Notes: generated by a model from the letters alone, not told the origin. DNA of 37,379 nt from Salinisphaera hydrothermalis C41B8 (GCF_000732535.1 NZ_APNK01000035.1:1-37379), one strand, 5' to 3'. Shown: positions 26,657-35,296, counted from the first letter of the stretch. Numbers and translations: made by a program.

Positions 26657-28796
26657 GCCTGCCAAATACCGACGTCGGCGGCTGGCCCAATTCGCAGCAT
26701 TTTCGTGCGTCGTAATTTTGCCGTGGATGGTGCGGTCTGGTGTGGCCGCGGAAAAAACCGGTCGACTACCGGTGTTTCAAACAGATTACGGCGGCGTGGG
26801 GTTGCTGGAAACGCCGACCGCACGGCATGCCGAAGAAGGCGAGTTTTCTTTTAGCTTCAGTCATATCAAGCCATATACGAACTACGCATTCAGTTTTCAG
26901 CCGTTTACGTGGATGCAGGCAGGGTTTCGTTACACATCGATTTCTACCCACCGGTATGGATCGGTCGCGCCGAATCGCAATTATTTGGATAAAGGTGTGG
27001 ATCTGAAGCTCACCCCGATTCGAGAAAGCCGATATATACCCGAGATGTCGATCGGGTTTAGGGATCTGGGCGGCACCGGCTTGTTCAGTAGCGAATATCT
27101 TGTAGCCAATAAGCGGTGGTATGACCTTGATTTCAGCCTCGGCTTAGCATGGGGATATCTTGGTAATCGCGGTGACTTTCGAAACCCGCTCGGCCTGATC
27201 AGCAGCAGGTTTGATCATCGGGTCGGCGCGAGTGGCGGGGGTGGAAAATTCAACTTCAAATCGTGGTTTACCGGTCGCCCCTCGGTGTTTGGCGGCATTC
27301 AATACACCACGCCTTGGCGTCCGCTCACGCTTCAGGTCGAGTACGACGGGAACGATTACAAACATCAGCCGTTGGGCGATAGCTTTAAGCAGAAGTTGCC
27401 GGTCAATTTCGGTGCGCGTCTGCGGCTGAATGACAACGTGACGCTCTCGGCAGCATACGAGCGCGGCACAACGGTAATGCTGGGTGCGACACTGTCGCTT
27501 AACTTGGCGCATCTAACGCAGCCGAAGTCCGATCCGGCGCCTGTGGTGCCCAAAAACACGGACGACAACCATCCGAAGTCGTGGTCGAAAGTCGCGGACA
27601 AGCTGAGCAGTAACGCTGGCATCAACGTGACACGCATTTCCAAGAAAGATCACACGCTGGTCGTCGATGGCGTCCCCAACAAGTACCGCTACATGGGGCA
27701 GGCGGAGCTACGGGGCGACCGCATTCTCCACAACGCCGCCAGCGCGGATATCGATTCGTTCGAATATCGCTGGGAGGGCGGGGGCTTCTTCCTGCGCGAC
27801 GACAAGTTGCCGCGCAAACCGCTGCCGTCCAACCCGTTGCTGGTCAGCCCGGCAAGTCCGTTCTCGGATCTGGATTATCGACGCGGCATCATTTCTTCGG
27901 GCATCGACAAAGCGGACGCTGATGCAAAGCCTGGGCAGACGCTTTACGAAAAGTCACGTCGTGGATTTTCCTATGACGTCGGGCCGGGGCTTAATTACAA
28001 CTACGGTGGCCCGGATGGTCTGCTGTTCCAAGTCCTGGCTCGTGCCGGGCTGCAGTATCGAACAGACCAGCACGGATGGGCCAGCGCTTCGCTCGGCTAC
28101 TCATTGTTCGACAACCTCAGCCACGCGAACTACTTGGCGCCGACGCAGTTGCCGCGCGTTCGTAGTGACGTCGTCTCTTATCTGAAGCATACGAGCCTCG
28201 GCCTCTATAATCTCCAGTACACGCGGACGGCTCGTTTGTCCGACAATGTGTTCGGCATGGCCTATGCCGGCTTGCTCGAGCAGATGTACGGGGGTGTCGG
28301 CGGGGAAGTGCTGTATCGACCGTTTGATAGCAACGTCGCCTTTGGGGTCGATGTGAACTGGGTGAAAAAGCGCGGCTACGATACGCAGCTCGACTTCCAG
28401 AAATACTCCACCGTGGAAGGTCACGCGACGGCGTATATCAAGACCGGCATCGACAACATTCTCGCCCGGATCAGCGTGGGGCGTTACCTCGCCAAGGATT
28501 ACGGGACAACGATTGACCTGTCGAAGACGTTCGACTCCGGCGTGACATTGGGCGCGTATGCGGTCTTTACGTCGGCGGGCAACAAGTACGGTGAGGGTAG
28601 TTTCAACAAGGGCATATACCTGACCATGCCCCTTGATATCTTCTTCACCAAGTCGTCTCGTGATTACGTCACCGCGCATTACACGCCGCTTACGCGTGAT
28701 GGCGGTGCGTCGCTCAACAGAGCATATTCGCTTTATTCGCTGACCGGAACGCGAGACCTGAATCGCTACTGGGACGGCTTCAAGAAAGGCAACTGA
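26649..28796 (+). CDS. yjbH: YjbH/GfcD-family outer-membrane beta-barrel protein
   Basis: A 715-residue outer-membrane protein with N-terminal signal or anchor (residues about 1-33) and then FQTDYGGVGLLETPTARHAEEGEF, the YjbH/GfcD family signature. The remainder alternates short aromatic-rich beta strands in two blocks (about 60-300 and 440-710), consistent with the two-barrel structure predicted for this family, joined by a periplasmic-type domain. It is the likely secretion pore of the cluster. No polysaccharide synthesis genes, wza, etp or etk follow, so the cluster is nearer to yjbEFGH than to the full gfc operon. The polysaccharide itself must be made elsewhere. Confidence 0.85.
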   Translation: MVEPAKYRRRRLAQFAAFSCVVILPWMVRSGVAAEKTGRLPVFQTDYGGVGLLETPTARHAEEGEFSFSFSHIKPYTNYAFSFQPFTWMQAGFRYTSISTHRYGSVAPNRNYLDKGVDLKLTPIRESRYIPEMSIGFRDLGGTGLFSSEYLVANKRWYDLDFSLGLAWGYLGNRGDFRNPLGLISSRFDHRVGASGGGGKFNFKSWFTGRPSVFGGIQYTTPWRPLTLQVEYDGNDYKHQPLGDSFKQKLPVNFGARLRLNDNVTLSAAYERGTTVMLGATLSLNLAHLTQPKSDPAPVVPKNTDDNHPKSWSKVADKLSSNAGINVTRISKKDHTLVVDGVPNKYRYMGQAELRGDRILHNAASADIDSFEYRWEGGGFFLRDDKLPRKPLPSNPLLVSPASPFSDLDYRRGIISSGIDKADADAKPGQTLYEKSRRGFSYDVGPGLNYNYGGPDGLLFQVLARAGLQYRTDQHGWASASLGYSLFDNLSHANYLAPTQLPRVRSDVVSYLKHTSLGLYNLQYTRTARLSDNVFGMAYAGLLEQMYGGVGGEVLYRPFDSNVAFGVDVNWVKKRGYDTQLDFQKYSTVEGHATAYIKTGIDNILARISVGRYLAKDYGTTIDLSKTFDSGVTLGAYAVFTSAGNKYGEGSFNKGIYLTMPLDIFFTKSSRDYVTAHYTPLTRDGGASLNRAYSLYSLTGTRDLNRYWDGFKKGN

Positions 28797-28798
28797 CG

Positions 28799-28832
28799 CA
28801 GGGCGGGCGTGCTCATCGCGAGCCTCGCCCTG
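28799..28832 (+). terminator. Hairpin after yjbH
   Basis: Arms CAGGGCG (28799-28805) and CGCCCTG (28826-28832) pair fully over 7 bp just after the stop. The loop holds a further short GGC/GCC pairing. No T-tract. Confidence 0.4.
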
Positions 28833-28864
28833 TGCGACACTGTGAGGCTTTCAAGGAAAGCGCA

Positions 28865-29200
28865 ATGAACAACAACATCGACAAGGACACGGCAAGGCCT
28901 ATGAGTCGACGGATGATGGAAGGTGGCGTCCTCCTCGTTTTGGCAGCGGTTCTGGGCGGCTGTGCTGGCACGCCGAGCTGCCTGAAGACCCCGCGCTATG
29001 CGAATGCTAAGGAGTTTCCGAAGCTGAAAGCACCCGCCGGGTTGACGGTGCCGAAGCCGGACGCCGACTGGAAGATTCCGAGCGTTCCCAACGGTCCCGT
29101 GGCAGCCTACGACACGGCTCCTCAGGGTACGAACGCCAGCAATCCGCAGGCCCGCTGTCTGACTACGCCGCCGCCAATCAATACGCACAGCGCGGGCTGA
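28865..29200 (+). CDS. Small lipoprotein resembling the BamC N-terminal tail
   Basis: A 111-residue lipoprotein. A basic N-region (SRRMMEGG) and hydrophobic core end in lipobox LGGC with C33. The mature part is short, proline-rich and without obvious helices or strands. The segment RYANAKEFPKLKAPAGLTVP...DWKIP resembles the extended N-terminal segment of BamC (pattern APxGhxhP..DYxIP), which clamps BamD in the BAM complex. The two globular BamC domains are absent. AAGGAAA 5 bases before ATG 28865 supports this start over an upstream ATG. In E. coli bamC follows dapA, so position fits. Unproven; it could be an unrelated lipoprotein. Confidence 0.6.
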   Translation: MNNNIDKDTARPMSRRMMEGGVLLVLAAVLGGCAGTPSCLKTPRYANAKEFPKLKAPAGLTVPKPDADWKIPSVPNGPVAAYDTAPQGTNASNPQARCLTTPPPINTHSAG

Positions 29201-29286
29201 TCGACTCGAACGCCGTAGCGTCTGGTCGATCACTGGGCGATACCGCGCGCAGGGATGCATGCGCGGCTGTTCGAGTCTGATCGAGT

Positions 29287-29314
29287 CAGGTACAATCCGC
29301 GCCCGTTTCGAATG
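29287..29314 (+). promoter_or_regulatory. Degenerate extra copy of the tRNA-Ser promoter
   Basis: CAGGTACAATCCGC and the following CCGTTTCGAA match, base for base with a few changes, the segment CAGTTACAAT...CCGTTTTGAA that precedes each of the three tRNA-Ser units (29358, 29661 and 29952). No tRNA sequence follows this copy. It may be the original promoter region or a decayed unit. Confidence 0.45.
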
Positions 29315-29383
29315 CAGTAAAAACAACAAGGATAGGCGTCCCCAAGAAAGCGACTATCAGTTACAATTTGCAGCCGTTTTGAA

Positions 29384-29638
29384 GGAGAGGTGTCCGAGCG
29401 GTCGAAGGAGCACGCCTGGAAAGCGTGTGTGCGCCAAGTCGTAGACGAGGCCCGTACCGAGGGTTCGACCAGCTTGCACAGCAAGCTGACGCGAGCGCGT
29501 TAGCGCGAGTCCGGAGGATAAAAATCGCCACAAGTGATTTTTACAATCCCAGCACTGCTGGGATCGCGAATAAGCGAAGCTTGTGAGTTCGGAGGATAAA
29601 AATCGCCACAAGCGATTTTTACAATCCCTCCCTCTCCG
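29384..29638 (+). pseudogene. Interrupted tRNA-Ser(GGA), unit 1
   Basis: 29384-29468 gives the acceptor 5' strand, D arm, anticodon arm (GGA), variable arm and T stem up to GGGTTCGA. A 154-nt insert follows, and then 29623-29638 resumes with AATCCCTCCCTCTCCG, completing T stem, acceptor and discriminator base. No CCA is encoded. The variable arm differs from the other two units: the usual stem is replaced by a longer hairpin GCC-aa-GTC-gta-GAC-ga-GGC (29433-29451). Whether the RNA is ever matured is unknown; pseudogene is the cautious call. Confidence 0.75.
29469..29622 (+). repeat. T-loop insert, copy 1
   Basis: The insert is 154 nt and made almost wholly of hairpins. These are CAGCTTGC/GCAAGCTG (29470-29488), ACGC/GCGT, TAAAAATCGC/GTGATTTTTA (29519-29543), ATCCCAGCA/TGCTGGGAT (about 29546-29564), AAGC/GCTT, and a second TAAAAATCGC/GCGATTTTTA ending just before the tRNA 3' part. 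The two A5/T5 hairpins resemble terminators readable on both strands. It contains no open frame of note. Confidence 0.8.
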
Positions 29639-29686
29639 GTCGCCCGCAAGGGCGACGTATCAGTTACAATCTGCAGCCGTTTTGAA

Positions 29687-29929
29687 GGAGAGGTGTCCGA
29701 GCGGTCGAAGGAGCACGCCTGGAAAGCGTGTGTGCGGTAACCCCGTACCGAGGGTTCGACCAGCTTGCACAGCAAGCTGACGCGAGTGCGTCAGCGCGAG
29801 TCCGGAGGATAAAAATCGCCACGAGCGATTTTTACAATCCCAGCATTGCTGGGATCGCGAATAAGCGGAGCTTGTGAGTCCGGAGGATAAAAATCGCCAC
29901 GAGCGATTTTTACAATCCCTCCCTCTCCG
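29687..29929 (+). pseudogene. Interrupted tRNA-Ser(GGA), unit 2
   Basis: 29687-29759 is identical to the intact tRNA down to GGGTTCGA. The insert follows, and 29914-29929 completes T stem and acceptor stem with the discriminator G. No CCA is encoded; GTCGCCC follows instead. All cloverleaf stems remain possible with the insert looping out between T-loop positions 58 and 59. Confidence 0.75.
29760..29913 (+). repeat. T-loop insert, copy 2
   Basis: Also 154 nt and collinear with copy 1. The differences I see are all transitions (C/T or A/G), and most fall in hairpin loops or keep pairing through G-T/G-C exchange. The hairpins are the same as in copy 1. Confidence 0.8.
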
Positions 29930-29977
29930 GTCGCCCGCAAGGGCGACGTATCAGTTACAATCTGCAGCCGTTTTGAA

Positions 29978-30068
<91 letters not shown>

Positions 30069-30112
30069 ATCAGGCGTTCTCGGATAATGTCCCGAAACGC
30101 CCGTTTTGCAAT

Positions 30113-30227
30113 GGTGGCCCACGTCGGTGCCCCCGCGACGATAAGCCGTTAACCCCGTCAGGCCCGGAAGGGAGCAGCGGTAGCGGCGGACTCGGGCGCC
30201 GGGGTGTCGCTGGCGTGGGCCGCCACC
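30113..30227 (+). ncRNA. ffs: 4.5S RNA (signal recognition particle RNA)
   Basis: About 115 nt of rod-like RNA. The 5' GGTGGC pairs with 3' GCCACC. The conserved apical region GTCAGGCCCGGAAGGGAGCAGC carries the GGAA tetraloop (30166-30169) and the asymmetric loop bound by Ffh. It ends with TTTT at 30228-30231, which can act with the terminal stem as terminator. GATAAT (30083-30088) is a plausible -10 that would give a short 5' leader. It is located between tRNA-Ser and dnaX. Confidence 0.95.
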
Positions 30228-30428
30228 TTTTAAGCGTCAAGCGCGGGCTCTCGCCCCGAAATGAAAGGCGCCGGCGCCATGCTGAATCAGCGCCAGCATC
30301 GAGGCCGACGCCCAGCTTGAAACGTCCGGGCCACGCCGCGATAGTTGGGGAGATAAGTCGCATTTGTTCCGGAAGGTTCGCCTCATGACGCAAGCGCCGC
30401 ATCGCCTCTTTCTGGGAACTCGCGTAGC

Positions 30429-32711
30429 ATGAGCTTTCAAGCGCTTGCGAGAACCTGGCGCCCTCGTCGATTCGATCAAATGGTCGGCCAAGAGCACGTG
30501 GTCCGCGCGCTCACGCATGCTCTGGACAGTGACAAGCTGCATCATGCCTTACTGTTTTCGGGCACGCGCGGGGTCGGCAAGACCACGCTCGCACGGATCA
30601 TCGCCAAATGCCTGAATTGCGAACACGGCGTCAGCGCGTCGCCATGCATTGGCGAGGACGCCTGTGCGACCTGCCGCGAAATCGATGAAGGCCGTTATGT
30701 CGACCTGATTGAGGTGGACGCGGCCTCGCGGACCGGCGTGGACGACACCCGTGAACTGATGGACAACGTGCAGTACGCGCCCACGCGTGGCCGTACCAAG
30801 GTGTACCTCATCGACGAGGTGCACATGCTCACGAAGCACTCCTTCAACGCGCTGCTGAAAACACTCGAAGAGCCGCCGCCCCGGGTTCAATTTCTGCTCG
30901 CGACGACCGAACCGGAAAAGATCCCGGTCACGATTCTGTCGCGCTGCCTGCAGTTCCCCCTCAAACGGCTTTCGGCCGCCCGTATTGCTGATCGGCTGCG
31001 TCATATCGTCGAGGCGGAAGCGCTCTCGGCTGACGACGAGGCCTTGAGCGAGCTGGCACGCGGCGCGGATGGCAGCATGCGCGACGGGTTGTCGCTGCTC
31101 GATCAGGCCGTCGCATTCGGCGGCGGGCATCTGGACGTCGAAGGCGTGCGCGACATGCTCGGCACGATCGGCGAAGCGCGTGTGGCCGAGCTGGTCGACG
31201 CAGTCATCGACGCGCGAGCGACCGATGCGCTGATCGCGTTGGAGTCGTTGTATGCGCAGGGTATCGACATGCGCTACCTGCTCGAGGCGATGGCCACCGC
31301 CTGGCAGCACATCGCGACGGTCCAGGTGGTCGGGGAAGCCATTGACGACGACAGCGCGCGATGGCTTGCGTCCTCGGCGCGTTTAGATCCGCGCGCCACG
31401 CAGCTTTTTTACGATATTACGCTGACCGGAATTCGCGACCTGCCCAATGCGCCGGATCCGTTGATTGGTGTCAAGATGGCGGTGCTGCGCATGTTGGCGT
31501 TCGCACCCTCGCATAACGAGATCGCGCCGGCCGACGCGACGCCCTCTGAATCGGCCGCTGCCGGCACCCCGAGCGAGCCAGCACACCAAACGGCCCCCGC
31601 CGATCGAAAGCAAAGCGCGCGTGAGGCCATGGCTCGGGCCCGAGAACAGCTTCAGGGCAAAAAGAGTTCGCCGGCCTCAACTCAGGCGCCGAGTGCGACC
31701 GCATCACGCCCCCTCGAGCAGGCCTCGAGCCAGCCGCCAGAGCAAGCGGCGCCGCAACCCGACGCGCAGGCGCGACAGGTCGACAATTCGGAGATTTTGC
31801 CCGCCGTGCCGGACTCCGAGTCCTCCCGCTTTGCGCCCGCAGCGCCCGATACGGAGACAACGTTGCCGAGCTCGGCGCCGGCAGCGACCATGCCGCCCGC
31901 AGAGCCCGCAGAGCCCGCAGAGCCCGCAGAGCCCGCAGAGCCCGCAGAGCCCGCAGAGCCCGCAGAGCCCGCAGAGCCCGAGTCGACTACGGCACAGGAC
32001 AACACGACGTCTGCGGCGCCTCATCTTGAGGCCCGGTTGGATGAAGGAGCACCGCCGGAGACGCCCGCTGCGCCCGCAGCTCATGAAATGTACGAGGCGC
32101 CCGAGCCGGAGGTTAAGGCCGAACAGCCCGTGACCGGGACCACTTCCGGCCCCCAAACCTCCACAGAGCTGCAAGCGGCCCTGCACGCCAGCCAGATCGA
32201 CGGGGCGGGCACCGAAGCGGAGAGCGACCTGCGCTCGCCCATGGACGGCGTGTCGTCGCCCGGCGGGTTCGACTTTTCTTCCACACGGGACCATCCGGAA
32301 GACTGGCACGCATTGGTGCCGCGGCTCGAGATCCGCGGTTTCGCGGCCCAGCTTGCAAACAACGGGATCTGCCGGCATCTGGATAACGAGCTGATCGAGC
32401 TGGAAGTGGCGCGAGCCAATGCGTTTCTGGCCACCGACGATGCGCGCGAGCGATTGCAGGCCGCGCTGGCCGACGCCTGGGGCGCCGGCGCGCCGCCGCA
32501 GCTCAAGATCCACGTGGTCGACGAGGTGCATGACACGCCCGCCAAGCGAATCGAGGCAGATGCCGAAAAGCGCCAGCAAGACGCGGTTGCATCCATCGAA
32601 AACGACCCGATTATCCAACAACTACGCAGCCAGCTCGGTGCCCGGCTGCGTCCAGAAACAATCAAACCCCATCGCTCACCGGGCGCGATGCAGCAAAGAG
32701 ACGAGTCATGA
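30429..32711 (+). CDS. dnaX: DNA polymerase III subunits gamma/tau
   Basis: A 760-residue clamp-loader ATPase that assembles the replisome. It has Walker A GTRGVGKT (45-52), zinc cysteines C64, C73, C79 and C82, Walker B LIDEVHML, sensor 1 arginine in LSRC, and the lid and collar domains to about residue 365. A long Pro/Ala/Glu-rich linker (about 370-600) follows with a nine-fold AEP repeat. The C-terminal globular tau domain (about 620-720) would contact the polymerase alpha subunit. C AAA AAG at 31658-31664 resembles the E. coli frameshift heptamer, but the -1 frame stays open to 32027, so a short gamma is not made in the E. coli way. It overlaps ybaB by four bases. Confidence 0.96.
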   Translation: MSFQALARTWRPRRFDQMVGQEHVVRALTHALDSDKLHHALLFSGTRGVGKTTLARIIAKCLNCEHGVSASPCIGEDACATCREIDEGRYVDLIEVDAASRTGVDDTRELMDNVQYAPTRGRTKVYLIDEVHMLTKHSFNALLKTLEEPPPRVQFLLATTEPEKIPVTILSRCLQFPLKRLSAARIADRLRHIVEAEALSADDEALSELARGADGSMRDGLSLLDQAVAFGGGHLDVEGVRDMLGTIGEARVAELVDAVIDARATDALIALESLYAQGIDMRYLLEAMATAWQHIATVQVVGEAIDDDSARWLASSARLDPRATQLFYDITLTGIRDLPNAPDPLIGVKMAVLRMLAFAPSHNEIAPADATPSESAAAGTPSEPAHQTAPADRKQSAREAMARAREQLQGKKSSPASTQAPSATASRPLEQASSQPPEQAAPQPDAQARQVDNSEILPAVPDSESSRFAPAAPDTETTLPSSAPAATMPPAEPAEPAEPAEPAEPAEPAEPAEPAEPESTTAQDNTTSAAPHLEARLDEGAPPETPAAPAAHEMYEAPEPEVKAEQPVTGTTSGPQTSTELQAALHASQIDGAGTEAESDLRSPMDGVSSPGGFDFSSTRDHPEDWHALVPRLEIRGFAAQLANNGICRHLDNELIELEVARANAFLATDDARERLQAALADAWGAGAPPQLKIHVVDEVHDTPAKRIEADAEKRQQDAVASIENDPIIQQLRSQLGARLRPETIKPHRSPGAMQQRDES
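31896..31976 (+). repeat. Nine-fold 9-bp tandem repeat in dnaX
   Basis: CCCGCAGAG is repeated nine times without change, in frame as Pro-Ala-Glu. It falls in the flexible linker of tau. Perfect identity suggests recent slippage, so the copy number probably varies among strains (inference). Confidence 0.97.
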
Positions 32712-33031
32712 AAGGTTCCATCGGCAAAATCATGCAGCAGGCCCAGGCCATGCAGGGCAAGATGCAGGAAGCCCAGAAAGAGCTGGCGCAGATGGAAATC
32801 ACGGGCGAAGCCGGCGCCGGCCTGGTCAAGGTCGTGATGACCGGCAAGCACGAAGTCAAGAAGGTCAATATCGATCCGTCCGTGCTCGAGGAAGACCCGG
32901 AATTCCTGGAAGATCTAGTGGCGGCCGCCATCAACGACGCGGTTCAGCATGTCGAGACCGCCAGCAAGGAAAAGATGTCGGAAATGACCGGCGGCATGGA
33001 TCTGCCCGAAGGCATGAATTTCCCGTTCTAA
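32708..33031 (+). CDS. ybaB: Nucleoid-associated protein YbaB/EbfC
   Basis: A 107-residue dimeric DNA-binding protein. Features are the N-terminal helix rich in Met/Gln ([19 protein letters not shown]), the strand [20 protein letters not shown] and the C-terminal helix with a [13 protein letters not shown] tail. The ATGA overlap with dnaX and the following recR reproduce the conserved dnaX-ybaB-recR order. Confidence 0.95.
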   Translation: MKGSIGKIMQQAQAMQGKMQEAQKELAQMEITGEAGAGLVKVVMTGKHEVKKVNIDPSVLEEDPEFLEDLVAAAINDAVQHVETASKEKMSEMTGGMDLPEGMNFPF

Positions 33032-33129
33032 ACGGCTGGCCCGTGTCCGGCCGACGGCTGGCGGACGCAGGTGTCATTCGGTGGCCCGAGCGCTGTAGCA
33101 CCGGGCCATAACGTCGCAATCCTCACACT

Positions 33130-33726
33130 ATGGCTTTTTCTCCAGCGCTTTCTCGTCTGATCGACGCATTTCGCATACTCCCCGGCGTCGGCGCAAAGAG
33201 CGCGCAGCGGATGGCTTTTCATCTGCTACAGAACGAGCGCGAGGGCGGGGTGTATCTGGCGGAATCGATTCAAACCGCTGTGGCCTCGATTCGACATTGC
33301 CGCGAATGCCGGATGTTCGCCGAAGCAGAACTTTGCGAAATCTGTCGCAATGAGCAACGCGACGCCAGCCGCGTCTGCGTGGTCGAGAGCCCCGCGGATG
33401 TCATGGCCATCGAACAGAACACGAACTTTCAAGGCCGTTATTTCGTGCTCATGGGTCATCTATCGCCCATCGACGGCATCGGGCCCGAGCAGCTGGGCCT
33501 GGACGTGTTGCGCGAGCGACTCGCGAGTGGCCCGGTCGAGGAGCTGATTCTCGCCGTTGGGGCGACCGTCGAAGGCGAGGCAACCGCACAGTACATCGCC
33601 GAGCTCGCACGCCAGAACGACGCCAGCGTTACGCGCATTGCGCACGGCGTACCGGTCGGCGGAGAGCTCGAATACGTCGACGCTGGAACGCTCAGCCAAG
33701 CCTTCTCGGGGCGTCGTCCGCTGTAA
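33130..33726 (+). CDS. recR: Recombination protein RecR
   Basis: A 198-residue RecFOR-pathway protein that helps load RecA at gaps. The helix-hairpin-helix [18 protein letters not shown] (about 17-34) is followed by a four-cysteine zinc finger ([16 protein letters not shown]) and a Toprim domain with [12 protein letters not shown] and [12 protein letters not shown]. The C-terminal Walker-B-like segment and [20 protein letters not shown] are typical. A REP array begins 40 bases after its stop. Confidence 0.96.
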   Translation: MAFSPALSRLIDAFRILPGVGAKSAQRMAFHLLQNEREGGVYLAESIQTAVASIRHCRECRMFAEAELCEICRNEQRDASRVCVVESPADVMAIEQNTNFQGRYFVLMGHLSPIDGIGPEQLGLDVLRERLASGPVEELILAVGATVEGEATAQYIAELARQNDASVTRIAHGVPVGGELEYVDAGTLSQAFSGRRPL

Positions 33727-33766
33727 ACGCCAACAACGGCCAACAAGCAAACAACGCCAGCACCGA

Positions 33767-34197
33767 GTAGGTCGGATTAGCGCAGCGTAATCCGACAGGC
33801 GCGGGATGCCGCTGTCATCGGCGTAAAGGCTTCTCGGCACGGTCCATATCTGCCAAACCGTCCCGCAACCACGTCACGCGCTATGGCCGTCGAACGGCGC
33901 GGGCCCGTTCTCGTTGTCGGCTTACGGCCGCTGGCCTAAGCCGACCTACCGAAGCGAAAGAGTCGGGTAGGTCGGATTAGCGCAGCGTAATCCGACAGGT
34001 GCGGGATGCCGCTGTCATCGGCATACAGGCTTCTCGGCACGGTCCCCATCTGCCAAACCGTCCTGCACCCACGTCACGCGCAATGGCCGTCGAACGGCGC
34101 GGGCCTGTTCTCGTTGTCGGCTTACGGCCGCTGGCCTAAGCCGACCTACCAATAGCGCAAAGATCGGGTAGGTCGGATTAGCGCAGCGTAATCCGAC
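33767..34197 (+). repeat. REP/BIME array, left part
   Basis: Left units (GTAGGTCGGATTA...TAATCCGAC) lie at 33767-33796, 33967-33996 and 34168-34197. Right units (GTCGGCTTACGG...TAAGCCGACCTAC) lie at 33916-33949 and 34116-34149. The first two left-spacer-right modules are exactly 200 bp apart and almost identical, including the roughly 120-nt spacer, so this is a tandem duplication. The third left unit borders the transposase gene. I see no gene in this stretch. Confidence 0.92.
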
Positions 34198-34300
34198 ATC
34201 GCGGAACGCCACCGGTTATCAAACGCAGAAGCGAGATCTGCGGGAATCTCTCAAAACCACTCGACGCGCTACAGCCTAGTGAACGACGTGATAGCAGCAC

Positions 34301-34798
34301 TTACTCCCGGCCGATATCGACGGGTAACGCAGGCGCCACTATGCCCCAATCGGGCGGATAGAGCCCCGCCTGCACACAGCGGCCGAAGCTCGAATGCGGC
34401 CAATCCGCCACGCGCTCGACGTACCCGTGGCGTACCGGGTTGTAATGGATGTAATCGAGGTGATGAGCATAGTCGGTAGCGTCGCGTATCTGATGTTCCC
34501 AGAACCGCGGTTGCCAGCACGGCAGGGCGATGCCGGCCCGTTTGCTGAATGCGGTTTTGATCAGACGCCACCGAAGCGAAAAATCGGCGTCGTCCGCGGG
34601 GAGCGTCCACACGCAATGCAAGTGATCCGGGAGAATCACCACCGCGTCGATGGTGAACGGATATCGAGAGCGCACACGACGAAATGCGTCGCGCAATGCG
34701 GCGATTGGTTTCGACTCCGTCAGAAACGCCCGCCGTCGCGCGGTGACCACGGTAAAGAAATAGCAGCCGCCATCTTGATACGCGCGCCGATAGCGCAT
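34301..34798 (-). CDS. REP-associated tyrosine transposase (RayT / TnpA-REP)
   Basis: A 165-residue IS200-like HUH transposase of the domesticated REP-associated group. The HUH motif is H59-x-H61 in LPDHLHCVW, and the catalytic tyrosine region is LDYIHYNPVRHG (Y116/Y119). Single-domain RayTs bind and cut REP hairpins in single-stranded DNA and are vertically inherited single-copy genes. It is flanked on both sides by the REP units it presumably acts on. The reading frame is complete, with ATG 34798. 34198-34300 between the last REP and the stop shows nothing else. Confidence 0.9.
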   Translation of the reverse strand: MRYRRAYQDGGCYFFTVVTARRRAFLTESKPIAALRDAFRRVRSRYPFTIDAVVILPDHLHCVWTLPADDADFSLRWRLIKTAFSKRAGIALPCWQPRFWEHQIRDATDYAHHLDYIHYNPVRHGYVERVADWPHSSFGRCVQAGLYPPDWGIVAPALPVDIGRE

Positions 34799-34830
34799 GG
34801 CACCGCCTCGCGACTATTGGTCGATCACCG

Positions 34831-35296
34831 CAAGCGTAATCCGACAAGAAATGGCACGCCAGTCATACCGATTGGCCGCGTTGGGTTGCCCGGCCGGAGT
34901 CGCGGCGTCTTTTCTGGTTTGCAGGCGTCGCAGAATGCCCGAGGCGATTCTAATTGTCGGCTTACGGCCGTTGGCCTAAGCCGACCTACAAAAGCAGACA
35001 AAGGCCAAGTAGGTCGGATTAGCGCAGCGTAATCCGACATGTCACGGGCGTCGTCCCACTAGGCCGATGCGCACAATTAAGCCGCAAGGGCGGCATGTCG
35101 CCACCTTCCGCATACAGGCTATCGGCACGGTCTACATCTGGCAAAACGTCCCGCAACCGCGTCATGTGTTTTTAGGCTATATGGGGCGTCGGCCGGCGCG
35201 GGACCGTTCTCGTTGTCGGCTTACGGCCGTTGGCCTAAGCCGACCTACCAAGAGACAAAAGGGAAAGTAGGTCGGATTAGCGCAGCGTAATCCGAC
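34831..35296 (+). repeat. REP/BIME array, right part
   Basis: A half left unit (AAGCGTAATCCGAC, 34832-34845) is followed by right units at 34956-34989 and 35215-35248 and left units at 35009-35038 and 35267-35296. The spacer 35039-35214 is a diverged relative of the roughly 120-nt spacers at 33.8 and 34.0 kb (shared CATACAGGCT, TCGGCACGGTC and CGTCCCGCAACC), so the whole module, not only the hairpins, is related. No gene is seen in 34799-35371. Confidence 0.9.

Noticed and set aside
29469-29622. T-loop insert as a group I or group II intron
   Set aside because: At 154 nt it is too short for a typical self-splicing core, the position is not the anticodon loop, and I could not see the conserved core motifs or a domain V.
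31658-31664. C AAA AAG as a programmed -1 frameshift site in dnaX
   Set aside because: The first base is C rather than A, and the -1 frame has no stop until 32027, so it would give an Arg-rich extension of about 120 residues, not a short gamma subunit. No Shine-Dalgarno stimulator or clear downstream stem was found.
34269-34847. A 192-codon minus-strand frame overlapping rayT
   Set aside because: It is in another frame from the HUH transposase, lacks any motif, and is a shadow.
33767-35296. REP hairpins as CRISPR repeats
   Set aside because: The units alternate in two types with long homologous spacers and surround a RayT gene; no cas genes are present.
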